Below are positions 1-7,938 of a stretch of 18,315 bases of DNA, one piece after another. Position numbers and translations under genes: made by a program. Source of the stretch: UBA12474 sp964549625 (lineage in GTDB: Bacteria > Babelota > Babeliae > Babelales > Babelaceae); the NCBI GenBank assembly GCA_964549625.1, contig CAZJVA010000012.1:1-18315 (forward strand), in the 5' to 3' direction. Numbering within the stretch: position 1 is the first letter of the stretch; every line of letters starts with the position of its first letter. The notes below the pieces were generated by a model. That model was not told where the DNA came from. It was given only the letters and a program-made list of their open reading frames with translations, and did not search any database.

Positions 1-24
1 GAACAAAAAACGAAATGGAAAACA

Positions 25-1599
25 ATGATGATTGAGTTATTAAGTTTATTAATAGGCGTAGCCGGTCTTGGACTGTTGTTCTACGCCTATTTTTTGCGCT
101 CCAAGGCGCAACAGCTTTTGTATAAAGCAGAGATTGATCGTGCGGCGGTTGAAAAGGAGATACTTGCAGAGCGCCGCGAAGCAATGTTTCGACTCAAAGA
201 TGAACTACAAAAACGGCGCCAAGATTTTAAGAATGAGCTTAAGCGGGAACAGTTAGAAATTGAGAAAGCTCAAAACAAGCTTGCTGTTCAGCGCGAAGCG
301 CTAAAGGAGAAAGAAGACTGGATTGTTACGGCTCGTGCAACGATTCAAGAGAGCGAAAAAGAGTATATTCGGCTCATAGAACAAGCAAAGCACATGCAGG
401 AGGACCTACGGGAACAAAACAGTGAGCTTTCAAAAAAACTTGAAACTGTTGCTATGATGAGTCAAGAAGAAGCTAGGGAAGCTCTTTTTCAAGCACTTGA
501 AAAAGAGGTGCGTGCTTCGCACGAGCGGTGGCTTCAGCGAATGGAAGAAGAAGTTCGTTCTACTGCTAAAGAGCGGGCATCGCGTATTCTTATTGATACA
601 ATGCAGCGCTATACATCCGACTGTGTTGCGGGGTCAACTTCCTGTATTATTCAGCTTCCCAATGATGACATGAAAGGGCGCATTATTGGAAAAGAAGGCC
701 GTAACATTAAGGTTTTAGAGCTTTCTACAGGGGTAGATATTATTATCGATGATACGCCTGAAATTATTACGCTTTCCTCCTTTAATCCGGTTCGGCGCGA
801 GGTTGCACGTCGTAGCATAGAAAAACTCTTGGTTGATGGGCGCATTAATCCTTCTCGTATTGAAGAGACCGTTGCTCAAGTTGAGCGGGAAGTTCAGGAG
901 ATTATTGCAGAAAAGGGCAAAGACGCCTTAAATAAACTAAATATTCACAATGTTGCACCTGAATTAGTTCAGCTTTTGGGCGAGTTGCATTTCCGCACAA
1001 GCTTTTCGCAGGATGTTTTGGTGCACAGCATCGAAGTTGCTTCGATGGCGCGCATGCTGGCAGAAGAGCTTGGATTGCCTCGACCAGATCTGGCTGCCCG
1101 CGCCGGCCTCTTTCACGACATTGGCAAGGTCGTTTCATCTGAACATGAGGGCCCGCATGCCCAGGTTGGTGCTGAGATTGCTCAGCGATGTGGTGAAGAT
1201 CCTATCGTAGTGAATGCTATTGCGGCACATCATGAGGAAGTCCCCTTTAAGACAGCATACGATATCTTGGTTATGATAGCTGATACTATTTCAGCGTCTC
1301 GTCCCGGTGCACGTAGAGAGACCTTAGCGGCATATCTTAAGCGACTCGAGCGCCTTGAAGGAATAGCAAACGAATTTGTTGGAGTAAAACGCGCATACGC
1401 TCTTCAGGCTGGGCGAGAAATTCGCATTATTGTTGAAGAAGAACGATTAGGTGATTCGGAATCTACGCAGTTAGCGTATGAAGTTGCACGGCGAGTAGAA
1501 AACGAGGTAAAGAATTTCCCTGGCCCAATCAAGGTAAATGTCATACGAGAAAAGCGAACTTCGTTAATGACGACCGGTGGCAAAGAGGTGCGCTCATGA
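25..1599 (+). CDS. rny: Ribonuclease Y, membrane-anchored endoribonuclease
   Basis: RNase Y starts decay of many mRNAs by endonucleolytic cleavage at the inner face of the membrane. The 524-aa product is close to the usual length of about 520. Visible in order are an N-terminal transmembrane helix (about residues 3-24), a long charged coiled coil (about 30-195), a KH RNA-binding domain with GRIIGKEGRNIK at 218-229, and an HD domain. HD metal-site residues are H334, the H364-D365 pair, H402/H403 and D420. The C-terminal region typical of the family (about 430-524) is present, so the protein looks complete. Two adjacent ATGs (25 and 28) could serve as start, and no strong Shine-Dalgarno is visible in the 24 bases available. 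The stop overlaps the start of ymdB by 4 bp, which implies translational coupling. The family call is very secure. Confidence 0.97.
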   Translation: MMIELLSLLIGVAGLGLLFYAYFLRSKAQQLLYKAEIDRAAVEKEILAERREAMFRLKDELQKRRQDFKNELKREQLEIEKAQNKLAVQREALKEKEDWIVTARATIQESEKEYIRLIEQAKHMQEDLREQNSELSKKLETVAMMSQEEAREALFQALEKEVRASHERWLQRMEEEVRSTAKERASRILIDTMQRYTSDCVAGSTSCIIQLPNDDMKGRIIGKEGRNIKVLELSTGVDIIIDDTPEIITLSSFNPVRREVARRSIEKLLVDGRINPSRIEETVAQVEREVQEIIAEKGKDALNKLNIHNVAPELVQLLGELHFRTSFSQDVLVHSIEVASMARMLAEELGLPRPDLAARAGLFHDIGKVVSSEHEGPHAQVGAEIAQRCGEDPIVVNAIAAHHEEVPFKTAYDILVMIADTISASRPGARRETLAAYLKRLERLEGIANEFVGVKRAYALQAGREIRIIVEEERLGDSESTQLAYEVARRVENEVKNFPGPIKVNVIREKRTSLMTTGGKEVRS

Positions 1600-2402
1600 A
1601 AACCGTTCGTGTTTTATGTGTCGGGGATCTTATAGGCAAAACTGGTGTAGGGTTGTTCAATAAGCATATTGCCTCCATAAAGAGAGAATATGCTGCTGAT
1701 GTTGTTATTGTTAATGGAGAAAATTCCGCGCCTAATGGGCGCGGAATAACCGGAGCGATAGCAGAAGATCTATTTGAGCATGGTGCTGATGTAATTACCG
1801 GAGGCAATCATAGCTTTGATCAAAAAGAAATTTACGAATATCTTTCCGATTTAGAGCGGCCTATTATCCGTCCGGCTAATTATCCCAGTGGATGCCCAGG
1901 GAAGGGTTCCTATATCTTGCGCTTAGCTTCGGGGAAAAAGCTGGCAGTGGTAAACCTGCAAGGACGGGTCTATTCGCGTCAGCTGCTTGAGTGTCCTTTC
2001 AAAGCACTTGAAACAATGCTTACCTTTTTAAAAAGTCAGACCAATTTGATTATTGTCGATTTTCATGCGGAAGCAACTTCAGAAAAAGCAGGATTTGCCT
2101 ATTCTTTTGATGGCCGAGTAAGTGCAATTTTTGGTACCCACACGCATGTTCAAACATCCGATGAGCGAATCTTGCCTAATGGTACCGCGTTTATTAGCGA
2201 TATTGGCATGGTCGGTTCGTTCAATTCGATGATTGGTATGAAAAAAGAACCGATCATTCATAACCTACGTACACAGCTACCAGTAAAATTTGAGGTTGAT
2301 ACCCAGCCTCCTTTTGTTCTCGGCGGTATCTTGATTGAGCTCGATTGCGAATCTGGGCGTACGATAAAAGTTGAAGGTATTTTGCGCACATATCAGGATT
2401 AG
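1596..2402 (+). CDS. ymdB: YmdB-family metallophosphoesterase (TIGR00282 type)
   Basis: The 268-aa product matches the YmdB family of dinuclear-metal phosphodiesterases. In Bacillus subtilis the homologue hydrolyses 2',3'-cyclic nucleotides and affects RNA turnover and biofilm decisions. Metal-binding motifs visible are G10-D11, NGEN at 40-43, GNHSFD at 70-75, DFHAEATSEK at 155-164, and GTHTHVQTSD at 180-189. The full set is intact and the length is normal. Its ATG overlaps the rny stop (ATGA), so the two should be co-translated. The rny-ymdB neighbourhood is also known in Firmicutes, and it supports a shared role in RNA metabolism. The substrate in this organism is inferred from the family only. 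Confidence 0.93.
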   Translation: MKTVRVLCVGDLIGKTGVGLFNKHIASIKREYAADVVIVNGENSAPNGRGITGAIAEDLFEHGADVITGGNHSFDQKEIYEYLSDLERPIIRPANYPSGCPGKGSYILRLASGKKLAVVNLQGRVYSRQLLECPFKALETMLTFLKSQTNLIIVDFHAEATSEKAGFAYSFDGRVSAIFGTHTHVQTSDERILPNGTAFISDIGMVGSFNSMIGMKKEPIIHNLRTQLPVKFEVDTQPPFVLGGILIELDCESGRTIKVEGILRTYQD

Positions 2403-2416
2403 CTGGACCTATAAAT

Positions 2417-3328
2417 ATGATATTTCTTCTGTATATTGTTATTTTATACACGTTTTGTGCCAGTGGTTTTACTTTAGCAAAAGAAGCTTTGGAGGTAACT
2501 ACACCATTCTTCTTTGTAGCAAGTCGCCTCTTAGTTGCTGGCGCAGGGCTGCTATTGTGGTTTTTTCTTCGTGGTAATCAATTACCTGTTATGCGAAAAC
2601 GAAGCTGGCTCTATCTTTTGCAAGTTTCAATTTTGGCTACCTATCTTGCGTTTATTTGTGATCTTTGGTCGCTTCAATTTTTTTCTAGTTCAGAATCGGC
2701 GTTCATCTTTAACTTTACCCCGTTCATTACTGCACTGTTTTCAATGATTTGGTTCAGTGAGCGGTTAACTGCAAGAAAGCTTATCGGTATGGGGTTGGGT
2801 TTTAGTGCAGCGCTCTTGCTGATTGGTACATTGCCAAGGTTTAGTGGTGCCGAGGTTTTGTCTTGGCCTTTCCTTGCCTTGTGCTTAGCGGTCATTTTAG
2901 GTGCGTATGGATGGATTGCAATGCGTATTTTGGTGCAAGAAGAGCGGCTTCCTATTGCGTTTATTAATGGTGTCAGCATGTTTTCAGCAGGTGTTTTAGC
3001 ATTGGGGACATCGTATTGGGTTGAATTTTTAGCTTGGCGGCCACTTCCCATCTTTGATGTACGACTATTTTTGTTTGTAACTCTTAGTGCGATTATTCTG
3101 GTAAATATAGGTTTTACTAATCTTTATTCATTTTTGCTTCGACGTTATACCGCAACATTGCTTTCGTGTGCCGGCCTCCTTTGCCCTTTTATTGTGAGCG
3201 TTTTAGGTCGGGTATTTCTTAATGAAACATTGCATACAAGCTTTTTTATTGCATTGTTTATTTTTAGCCTTGGTCTTTTATTATTTTATTCCGAAGAACT
3301 ACGCCAAGGATACTACGCGCGCAAATGA
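2417..3328 (+). CDS. EamA/DMT-superfamily permease
   Basis: The 303-aa protein is almost entirely hydrophobic, with ten predicted membrane helices in two halves of five, the layout of EamA (drug/metabolite transporter) permeases. The first half ends near the charged loop around residue 117 (FSERLTARK), a typical inter-helix EamA feature. The second half repeats the pattern, with the equivalent RVFLNE near 263-268 before the last helix. The gene starts 14 nt after ymdB, so it probably belongs to the same transcript, although no strong ribosome binding site precedes its ATG. EamA members export or import amino acids, nucleotides, sugars and other metabolites. Nothing here identifies the substrate. 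Confidence 0.85.
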   Translation: MIFLLYIVILYTFCASGFTLAKEALEVTTPFFFVASRLLVAGAGLLLWFFLRGNQLPVMRKRSWLYLLQVSILATYLAFICDLWSLQFFSSSESAFIFNFTPFITALFSMIWFSERLTARKLIGMGLGFSAALLLIGTLPRFSGAEVLSWPFLALCLAVILGAYGWIAMRILVQEERLPIAFINGVSMFSAGVLALGTSYWVEFLAWRPLPIFDVRLFLFVTLSAIILVNIGFTNLYSFLLRRYTATLLSCAGLLCPFIVSVLGRVFLNETLHTSFFIALFIFSLGLLLFYSEELRQGYYARK

Positions 3329-3335
3329 AGACCGC

Positions 3336-3373
3336 TTGACAAATAGAATTTTTCAATTAATTTTATATATTAT
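3336..3373 (+). promoter_or_regulatory. Candidate sigma-70 promoter for the AAA+ ATPase pair
   Basis: A consensus -35 box TTGACA lies at 3336-3341, just after the permease stop. Downstream is an A/T-only stretch with several -10-like hexamers (TTTTAT 3361-3366, TATATA 3364-3369, TATTAT 3368-3373). None sits at the ideal 17-bp spacing; the nearest is 19 bp. It is the only promoter-like sequence between 3329 and 3433 and would separate the ATPase pair from the rny transcript. Confidence 0.4.
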
Positions 3374-3433
3374 AGAATATTAAAGTTAAAAATAAAAACT
3401 TTTAGGTCTTTAAACTAAAAAATAAGGATGGAT

Positions 3434-4702
3434 ATGAATAAAACGAGTAAATTAGCATGTTTAATGCTTTCTTTGACAGCACCAATTTTGCCAGGAGCCA
3501 CAGCGGTTACCTCTATGCTACCAAATTCTACTCTTTCTAGAGGACCCCTTAATTTTATTCAAGGTCAACTAAAGAGTTTGAAAAACGCAAGCCTTGTAGA
3601 CCAATTGCTACTTGGCGGCGGCGCGGCATATTATCTTTGGAATTTTAACAACGTTAATTCTGCAATCGCCGATACAGGGCACAAACTATTGCATGATCTT
3701 TCAGATCCTCGCGAGGTGACTGTTATGGGATCGGTTGGCTCTTTAATATTGTTAAAGGCGTATGTCGAAAAAAAACCTGGAGAATCTTTTGCAACACCAC
3801 TCAAAAAATCTTTTGGTGAGCTGATTGCTTTTGCATCAATTCGAGCCTTGGCTGCTACTCCAGCTTTTTCCGATTTTTATAGCGCTCTAACTACCAGTTA
3901 TGATAATTGTCGCTTGGAGTATGATGAAAAAAAATACGTTCTACAAAAAAATCAAAAGCCGGCACAAAAGGCCTTTCTTAAGTTAAAGCCTATGGCATAT
4001 AAGGAACCTAACAATAACGAAGAGAAATGTTATCGACTTGGCAGAACCCTCATTCTTGCTGGTGGAACAGGAACAGGGAAAACTACCATATTGCACACGT
4101 ATCTAAAAGATAATAAAGATACTGTTTTGGCATTTACTTTGCCAAGGGAATTTGTTTCAAATCCAGCGGAAATGATGCGACAAAGAAAATATTTAATTAA
4201 ATGGTTTGAGCGGCTACATAACAAAACAGGTAAAGATATTATTATTTTTATCGATGAAATTGATAGTCTTATCCCTAACCGATTGGCAAAGGGTGTAAGT
4301 GGACTAGGGCAACTTGCTGCAGCTTCTTTCCTTGGTTTTATTGATGAGCTTTTCTCTACTACCGATGTTACTAAGCATGACTGGCTCCATATTGTCGGAG
4401 CAACGAATGCACTCAGAAATATAGATCCGGCACAGCTTTCGCGTTTCCTTAATGGTCCTGGCCCTAAAGGTATTGGTGGCGGCTATGGAACGCGCAACAA
4501 AGAAATGCTATTTGCTTACATAGATTTTGATGAAAATAAAAAAGCACCCAAAAGCCAGGCTAAAAGTCTAACAAAGCAGGTTACGAAAAACTTTAGAACA
4601 AAAGAGAATAAAAAAGCAGCGCAGCAAGAGGATGAATTTACCGAAGAAGAAGTCGGAGAAGCCGAAGATGAATTAGAAATACTTCTCGAAGACCTTGATT
4701 AG
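3434..4702 (+). CDS. AAA+ ATPase with N-terminal signal/membrane segment and acidic tail
   Basis: The 422-aa product has an N-terminal hydrophobic signal-like helix (about residues 5-25), further hydrophobic stretches (about 55-70 and 95-110), then a P-loop ATPase module. Walker A GGTGTGKT is at 210-217, Walker B IIIFIDEID at 269-277 (D274, E275), a sensor-1 asparagine in GATN at 322-325, and a possible arginine finger (R337 in DPAQLSRF). The module looks competent for ATP hydrolysis. Little of a C-terminal AAA lid is visible: after about 345 come a lysine-rich linker and an acidic tail (398-422). I chose the ATG at 3434 because AAGG at 3424-3427 is 6 nt upstream, whereas the ATG at 3428 directly abuts that site. 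A second AAA+ gene follows after 9 nt. Remodelling of proteins at the envelope is an inference, and the substrate is unknown. Confidence 0.8.
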   Translation: MNKTSKLACLMLSLTAPILPGATAVTSMLPNSTLSRGPLNFIQGQLKSLKNASLVDQLLLGGGAAYYLWNFNNVNSAIADTGHKLLHDLSDPREVTVMGSVGSLILLKAYVEKKPGESFATPLKKSFGELIAFASIRALAATPAFSDFYSALTTSYDNCRLEYDEKKYVLQKNQKPAQKAFLKLKPMAYKEPNNNEEKCYRLGRTLILAGGTGTGKTTILHTYLKDNKDTVLAFTLPREFVSNPAEMMRQRKYLIKWFERLHNKTGKDIIIFIDEIDSLIPNRLAKGVSGLGQLAAASFLGFIDELFSTTDVTKHDWLHIVGATNALRNIDPAQLSRFLNGPGPKGIGGGYGTRNKEMLFAYIDFDENKKAPKSQAKSLTKQVTKNFRTKENKKAAQQEDEFTEEEVGEAEDELEILLEDLD

Positions 4703-4711
4703 GGGTGCACT

Positions 4712-6433
4712 ATGAAAAATATAAAAAGTTTTGTGCCCTTTGGCCGAATAAGTTTGTTAGTACTTACGCTAACCCTGACTTCCATTTGTCGGCCTCTTTC
4801 TTTTGTGACAGAACCCGTAGCAAAAAAATTAGGTGATTTTGCGGAGCAGATTAAAATTGCAACGAACAATTTGGAACTTATCCAGTCTGGAGATAAGGCT
4901 GTAATGGTTGGATACTCACTTTACAATGCACGGAAATTTTATAAATATCTGCCAAATTTACAAGATGATATCTATGCTTTTTTAAGAAAGTTTGGCTTTA
5001 TTTCAGTTGGAGCATTCATTGGGTGGCAAATTAAAAACCAAATTAGCCAATCAAGCGCGTTTAATCGCCTTGTCATTCCACCACAATCGAAAGAATCAAC
5101 TGATTATTTCAAGTTACAAGATGAGCCCTTTAATAAATTAGTCATGTGGGAAGAGAGTGCGCCGGAAAAAACACAAGTGCTTTTGCGAACTGAACCAAAA
5201 GAACTTAAGAGCTTTTATGTTTTACACGGACCTCCGGGTACAGGAAAGACCTCTTTACTCCAGGCATACCGTTCAAAATATCCTAACACGGTCATATTTC
5301 AAATACCTGCAGATCTTTTTGATCTAAATAAACAACAACATGCGTTTCTTTGTCTTTTGGATGAGTACATTAGGCTTTTAAGAGAAAATCCTAATGTTAA
5401 AATCTTATTTTATATCGATGAAGCTGACCAGCATCGTGGGGTTGAAGATCGTTTTTTGAACAATCTTTTAGAGAGGGTTTTTGAAGCTTTTGGTGAAATA
5501 CAAAATGGTTTTGATACTATAGCAGAACTATTTAAAAATTTCACAGAAAGCAAAAACTCAAAGATTGGAGCGGGGGCAGGTCTATTGTCTGGGACTTATA
5601 AATTGGGTAAATCGGTCCTTGGTAGTGTTTCTTCAATGATGGGGTTTTTCGCAAATCAAGATCAACTTATAGCATTATCTATGTTGAATCTTTTAATTGC
5701 GCTTCCTTCGGTGAGCGCAATATTTTCTAATCCTCAATCTTCGGCTATTCCAGATAAAAAAATAATCTCTAATTTTTTTAGCGTGTTTTGGAGCATGTTA
5801 TTTACTTCGGCTATTCCAGATAAAAAAATAATCTCTAATTTTTTTAGCGTGTTTTGGAGCATGTTATTTATTTCTTTGGGCCAAGATAAAAGCCTAAGTA
5901 GCGCATTATCAAACAAAATAGAAGCTATTGTAAAGCTTTATGGCGGTGGTGAATATCTTGCGCCATCCCTGTTTTTGATTACCAATAACAGGGATGCTCT
6001 TATTATTAAAAATACACAAGGTCTTAATCAGAGCAAAGAAAAGGAAGGGATATTCTTGGTTGATGAGTTACTTTTCGATTCAACGCAATTGAGAGCTGAA
6101 AATATTAAAAAGTGGGCGGAAAATCTGGCAAAGAAAGTTTTACGAAACTCAGATTTTAGCTATTTTTTTGAAAAGCCCGAAAATATCGAATTTGAGCTTG
6201 TGTCAAAAAAAGAAATCAAAAAATTCCTTCAAAATCATTCATCAATCGCAGGCGTGAATAAGCTTCTAGCAAAATCCAAGCTGTTGGAAAAACTGGATAA
6301 AAATATCTCGTATCGAGACTTAGACAATTTAGTTGGAACAATTTCAGAGCTGGGACTAACAGAAGAAAAAGATCTGGAAAAGGCAATCACACAAGCTTTA
6401 CAATATCGCAACCTTTTGAAGCCAAGTAAATAA
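4712..6433 (+). CDS. AAA+ ATPase with N-terminal membrane segments and hydrophobic insert
   Basis: The 573-aa product starts with a positively charged then hydrophobic segment (about 4-27), has a second likely membrane helix at about 93-108, and carries Walker A GPPGTGKT at 173-180 and Walker B ILFYIDEAD at 231-239 (D236, E237). Sensor-1-like residues are in FLITNNRDA at 421-429. Walker B and sensor 1 are about 180 residues apart, much more than usual for AAA modules. The insert contains hydrophobic stretches near 317-338, 351-364 and 373-388; the last two are copies made by a perfect 66-bp tandem duplication. The C-terminal 130 residues look helical and could be a lid. An AGGGG Shine-Dalgarno at 4701-4705 overlaps the stop of the preceding ATPase, so the two genes should be translated together. 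The family call is secure, the function is not known. Confidence 0.82.
   Translation: MKNIKSFVPFGRISLLVLTLTLTSICRPLSFVTEPVAKKLGDFAEQIKIATNNLELIQSGDKAVMVGYSLYNARKFYKYLPNLQDDIYAFLRKFGFISVGAFIGWQIKNQISQSSAFNRLVIPPQSKESTDYFKLQDEPFNKLVMWEESAPEKTQVLLRTEPKELKSFYVLHGPPGTGKTSLLQAYRSKYPNTVIFQIPADLFDLNKQQHAFLCLLDEYIRLLRENPNVKILFYIDEADQHRGVEDRFLNNLLERVFEAFGEIQNGFDTIAELFKNFTESKNSKIGAGAGLLSGTYKLGKSVLGSVSSMMGFFANQDQLIALSMLNLLIALPSVSAIFSNPQSSAIPDKKIISNFFSVFWSMLFTSAIPDKKIISNFFSVFWSMLFISLGQDKSLSSALSNKIEAIVKLYGGGEYLAPSLFLITNNRDALIIKNTQGLNQSKEKEGIFLVDELLFDSTQLRAENIKKWAENLAKKVLRNSDFSYFFEKPENIEFELVSKKEIKKFLQNHSSIAGVNKLLAKSKLLEKLDKNISYRDLDNLVGTISELGLTEEKDLEKAITQALQYRNLLKPSK
5739..5870 (+). repeat. Perfect 66-bp tandem duplication, two copies
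   Basis: Positions 5739-5804 are repeated exactly at 5805-5870. The unit is 22 codons, so the reading frame of the AAA+ ATPase is kept, and the protein has two identical copies starting SAIPDKKIISNFF, the first at residue 344 and the second at 366. Only the last residue differs, T against I, because the base after each unit differs. Full nucleotide identity points to a very recent duplication or an assembly artefact. Confidence 0.97.
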
Positions 6434-6437
6434 ATTA

Positions 6438-6481
6438 GACATAGAGTGAGCCCTGTGTGAAATAAGGGCTCACTCTATGTC
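6438..6481. terminator. Perfect 16-bp inverted repeat between convergent genes
   Basis: GACATAGAGTGAGCCC at 6438-6453 is perfectly complementary to 6466-6481. One further T-A pair (6454/6465) gives a 17-bp stem with a 10-nt loop. It starts 4 nt after the stop of the second AAA+ gene and faces the 3' end of the minus-strand operon. No T tract follows on the plus strand. On the minus strand a moderately T-rich run follows (TAATTTATTTACTT). The position favours a transcription end or 3'-end stabiliser, possibly acting in both directions. Confidence 0.6.
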
Positions 6482-6707
6482 AACAAATTAGTAATTGTTT
6501 GCATACAAACACAGACCACTCCAGGCGCCCCCTGAAGATCATCTGATAATCTTGTCGTTTACCCAACAAAACACGCTGTCGAGCTTTTTAATGCCTAGTG
6601 ATTTATCTCTTGGGCAACAAGTGTTTTTAATGATCTAGCTATATTATCGATGATGTTTTTTCCGGCCTACCTTAGAAAATAAGTTGAGGCGCAACCTGGA
6701 TTTTTTT
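6482..6707. other. Non-coding stretch with no recognised gene
   Basis: This 226-base stretch lies between the inverted repeat and the 3' end of the minus-strand operon. It holds a small hairpin (TGTTTG/CAAACA around CATA, about 6497-6512) and an imperfect palindrome near 6536-6552. No start codon with a good ribosome binding site was found. On the minus strand, one frame is open for about 23 codons (roughly 6598-6668) without a credible start, which could be chance or a gene remnant. No tRNA or other known RNA was recognised. Confidence 0.5.
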
Positions 6708-7349
6708 TCACCTCTGTGCATCTTGTGCTTCAATAACAATATCGAAAACACCTGCTGCTTTGTTTTCTCCTTGTTTCCAAGAGACCGCATACGTTACATC
6801 TTGGTAATCAAAAAGCTTGGTGTCAGGCTTCGACAGTGGAAACACAATCCCCCCACGACGAAACCAGGCTACTGTAGCAAATTTTTCGCTCGAGCACATA
6901 AACATAAAAGGAAGCGTCTCAACAAAAATTGTGCGATCCGAGCCGAACAAGGGCATCTCCTCAAAAACCTTAACCATTTTGCCCGGAGATATGACTTGCC
7001 TTCCGTGTTCGGGCGTTATCCATTGGTCGCCAGCTTGATTAAGATAGGATGCAAAAACTTTGATCTCCCGCGCAGTATTATTAAAGACAAAAAAATCGCT
7101 TGCCAGTTGAGAATTTAAATCAAAAAGCCTGGCTGATAATTGTTCTTTTTTTACTTCTGAAACAAGGTCAAACCCAATAGACAATTCTCTTGTTATTTCA
7201 TGTATCTGACTTTTTACTTCCTCTTGCGATTCAATCTCCATGCTTGACACATCCTCTGCTTGTATCCACAAAGGGTGTATCACAACACTAAACACTCCAA
7301 TCGCTACAAAGCAACAAAGTCCTATCACAAATTGTTTGACCCTGTTCAT
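6708..7349 (-). CDS. Predicted secreted or anchored protein of unknown family (213 aa)
   Basis: No known family was recognised. The N-terminus has a basic start and a hydrophobic core up to about residue 31 (ending IQA), which fits a signal peptide or anchor. Residues 35-85 are helical and charged, and 86-213 look like a beta-rich domain. The stretch SPGKMVKVFEEMPLFGSD (121-138) resembles GPG...FFGAD in the preceding gene, which suggests a related fold. I chose the ATG at 7349 because GAGGGA (7354-7359, minus strand) stands just upstream. An in-frame TTG at 7361 would lack such a site and abuts the upstream stop. It is the last gene of the minus-strand operon, 12 nt after its neighbour. Function unknown. 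Confidence 0.75.
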   Translation of the reverse strand: MNRVKQFVIGLCCFVAIGVFSVVIHPLWIQAEDVSSMEIESQEEVKSQIHEITRELSIGFDLVSEVKKEQLSARLFDLNSQLASDFFVFNNTAREIKVFASYLNQAGDQWITPEHGRQVISPGKMVKVFEEMPLFGSDRTIFVETLPFMFMCSSEKFATVAWFRRGGIVFPLSKPDTKLFDYQDVTYAVSWKQGENKAAGVFDIVIEAQDAQR

Positions 7350-7361
7350 TATTTCCCTCAA

Positions 7362-7910
7362 TTACCTTATTTCGAACTCAATATCATGGAGCAAGGCATT
7401 AATCCACCAACTAATCTTAATTGGTGGCAATGTGTCCTGACGTACTTGCCCGCGCGGTCCACTGACAGCTACTTTGCTTTTGGTGTCTCCACCTAAACCA
7501 AGAAATCCGCTGGCATCAATAGGATGCCATTCATCCGGACCTTCAAAACGCTGACTAACACCAACGCTTAAACGATTTGATTCGAATCTAACAAAAAGAT
7601 AGACTGGACGGCCAAATGCACGCGAGTTTTTTGTTGGTTGCACCATGAAAACTTTATTTGAGTTTTCATCAGCCCCAAAAAAACCACGCCTATTTATAAA
7701 GTCCAAGCTTACGCGTTCACCGGGCCCAAGCTCTTTGAGAACAGTTCCGTATGCCATATCGGTACCTTCAGCGATTTTCACCGGAGGCAAAACATAGAGG
7801 ATGTCAGGCGTCCCGTTTTTCAAAAATATGTCCGTTCTCAACCAGAGGCCCGCCTGAAGACTCGAGATCATAAGTCCGAGCGCTATTATAAGATATAGAT
7901 GTACTCTCAT
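7362..7910 (-). CDS. Predicted secreted protein with C-terminal WW/HD motif (182 aa)
   Basis: No known family was recognised. The first 20 residues form a clear signal peptide ending ISSLQA. The mature part is predicted beta-rich, with GPG at 62-64 and FFGAD at 77-81. The C-terminus reads KISWWINALLHDIEFE (165-180). The same pattern (K-I-x-W-W-hydrophobic-N ... H-D ... F-E) ends the long repeat protein two genes upstream, so both probably share a C-terminal domain. The ATG at 7910 was chosen because GGAG at 7919-7922 is 8 nt upstream and a signal peptide follows directly. Longer in-frame versions would overlap the small cysteine gene out of frame. The gene begins 28 nt after that small gene. 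Confidence 0.78.
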   Translation of the reverse strand: MRVHLYLIIALGLMISSLQAGLWLRTDIFLKNGTPDILYVLPPVKIAEGTDMAYGTVLKELGPGERVSLDFINRRGFFGADENSNKVFMVQPTKNSRAFGRPVYLFVRFESNRLSVGVSQRFEGPDEWHPIDASGFLGLGGDTKSKVAVSGPRGQVRQDTLPPIKISWWINALLHDIEFEIR

Positions 7911-7938
7911 AACAAATTCTCCTTTTTTCTTAAAATAT

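Noticed and set aside
6438..6481. Inverted repeat as an insertion-sequence end
   Set aside because: Both arms lie next to each other with a 10-12 nt loop and no transposase nearby.
6684..7118. Open plus-strand frame of 144 codons
   Set aside because: It overlaps a minus-strand gene with a signal peptide and a good ribosome binding site, and its own sequence is basic and lacks any recognisable domain or start signal.
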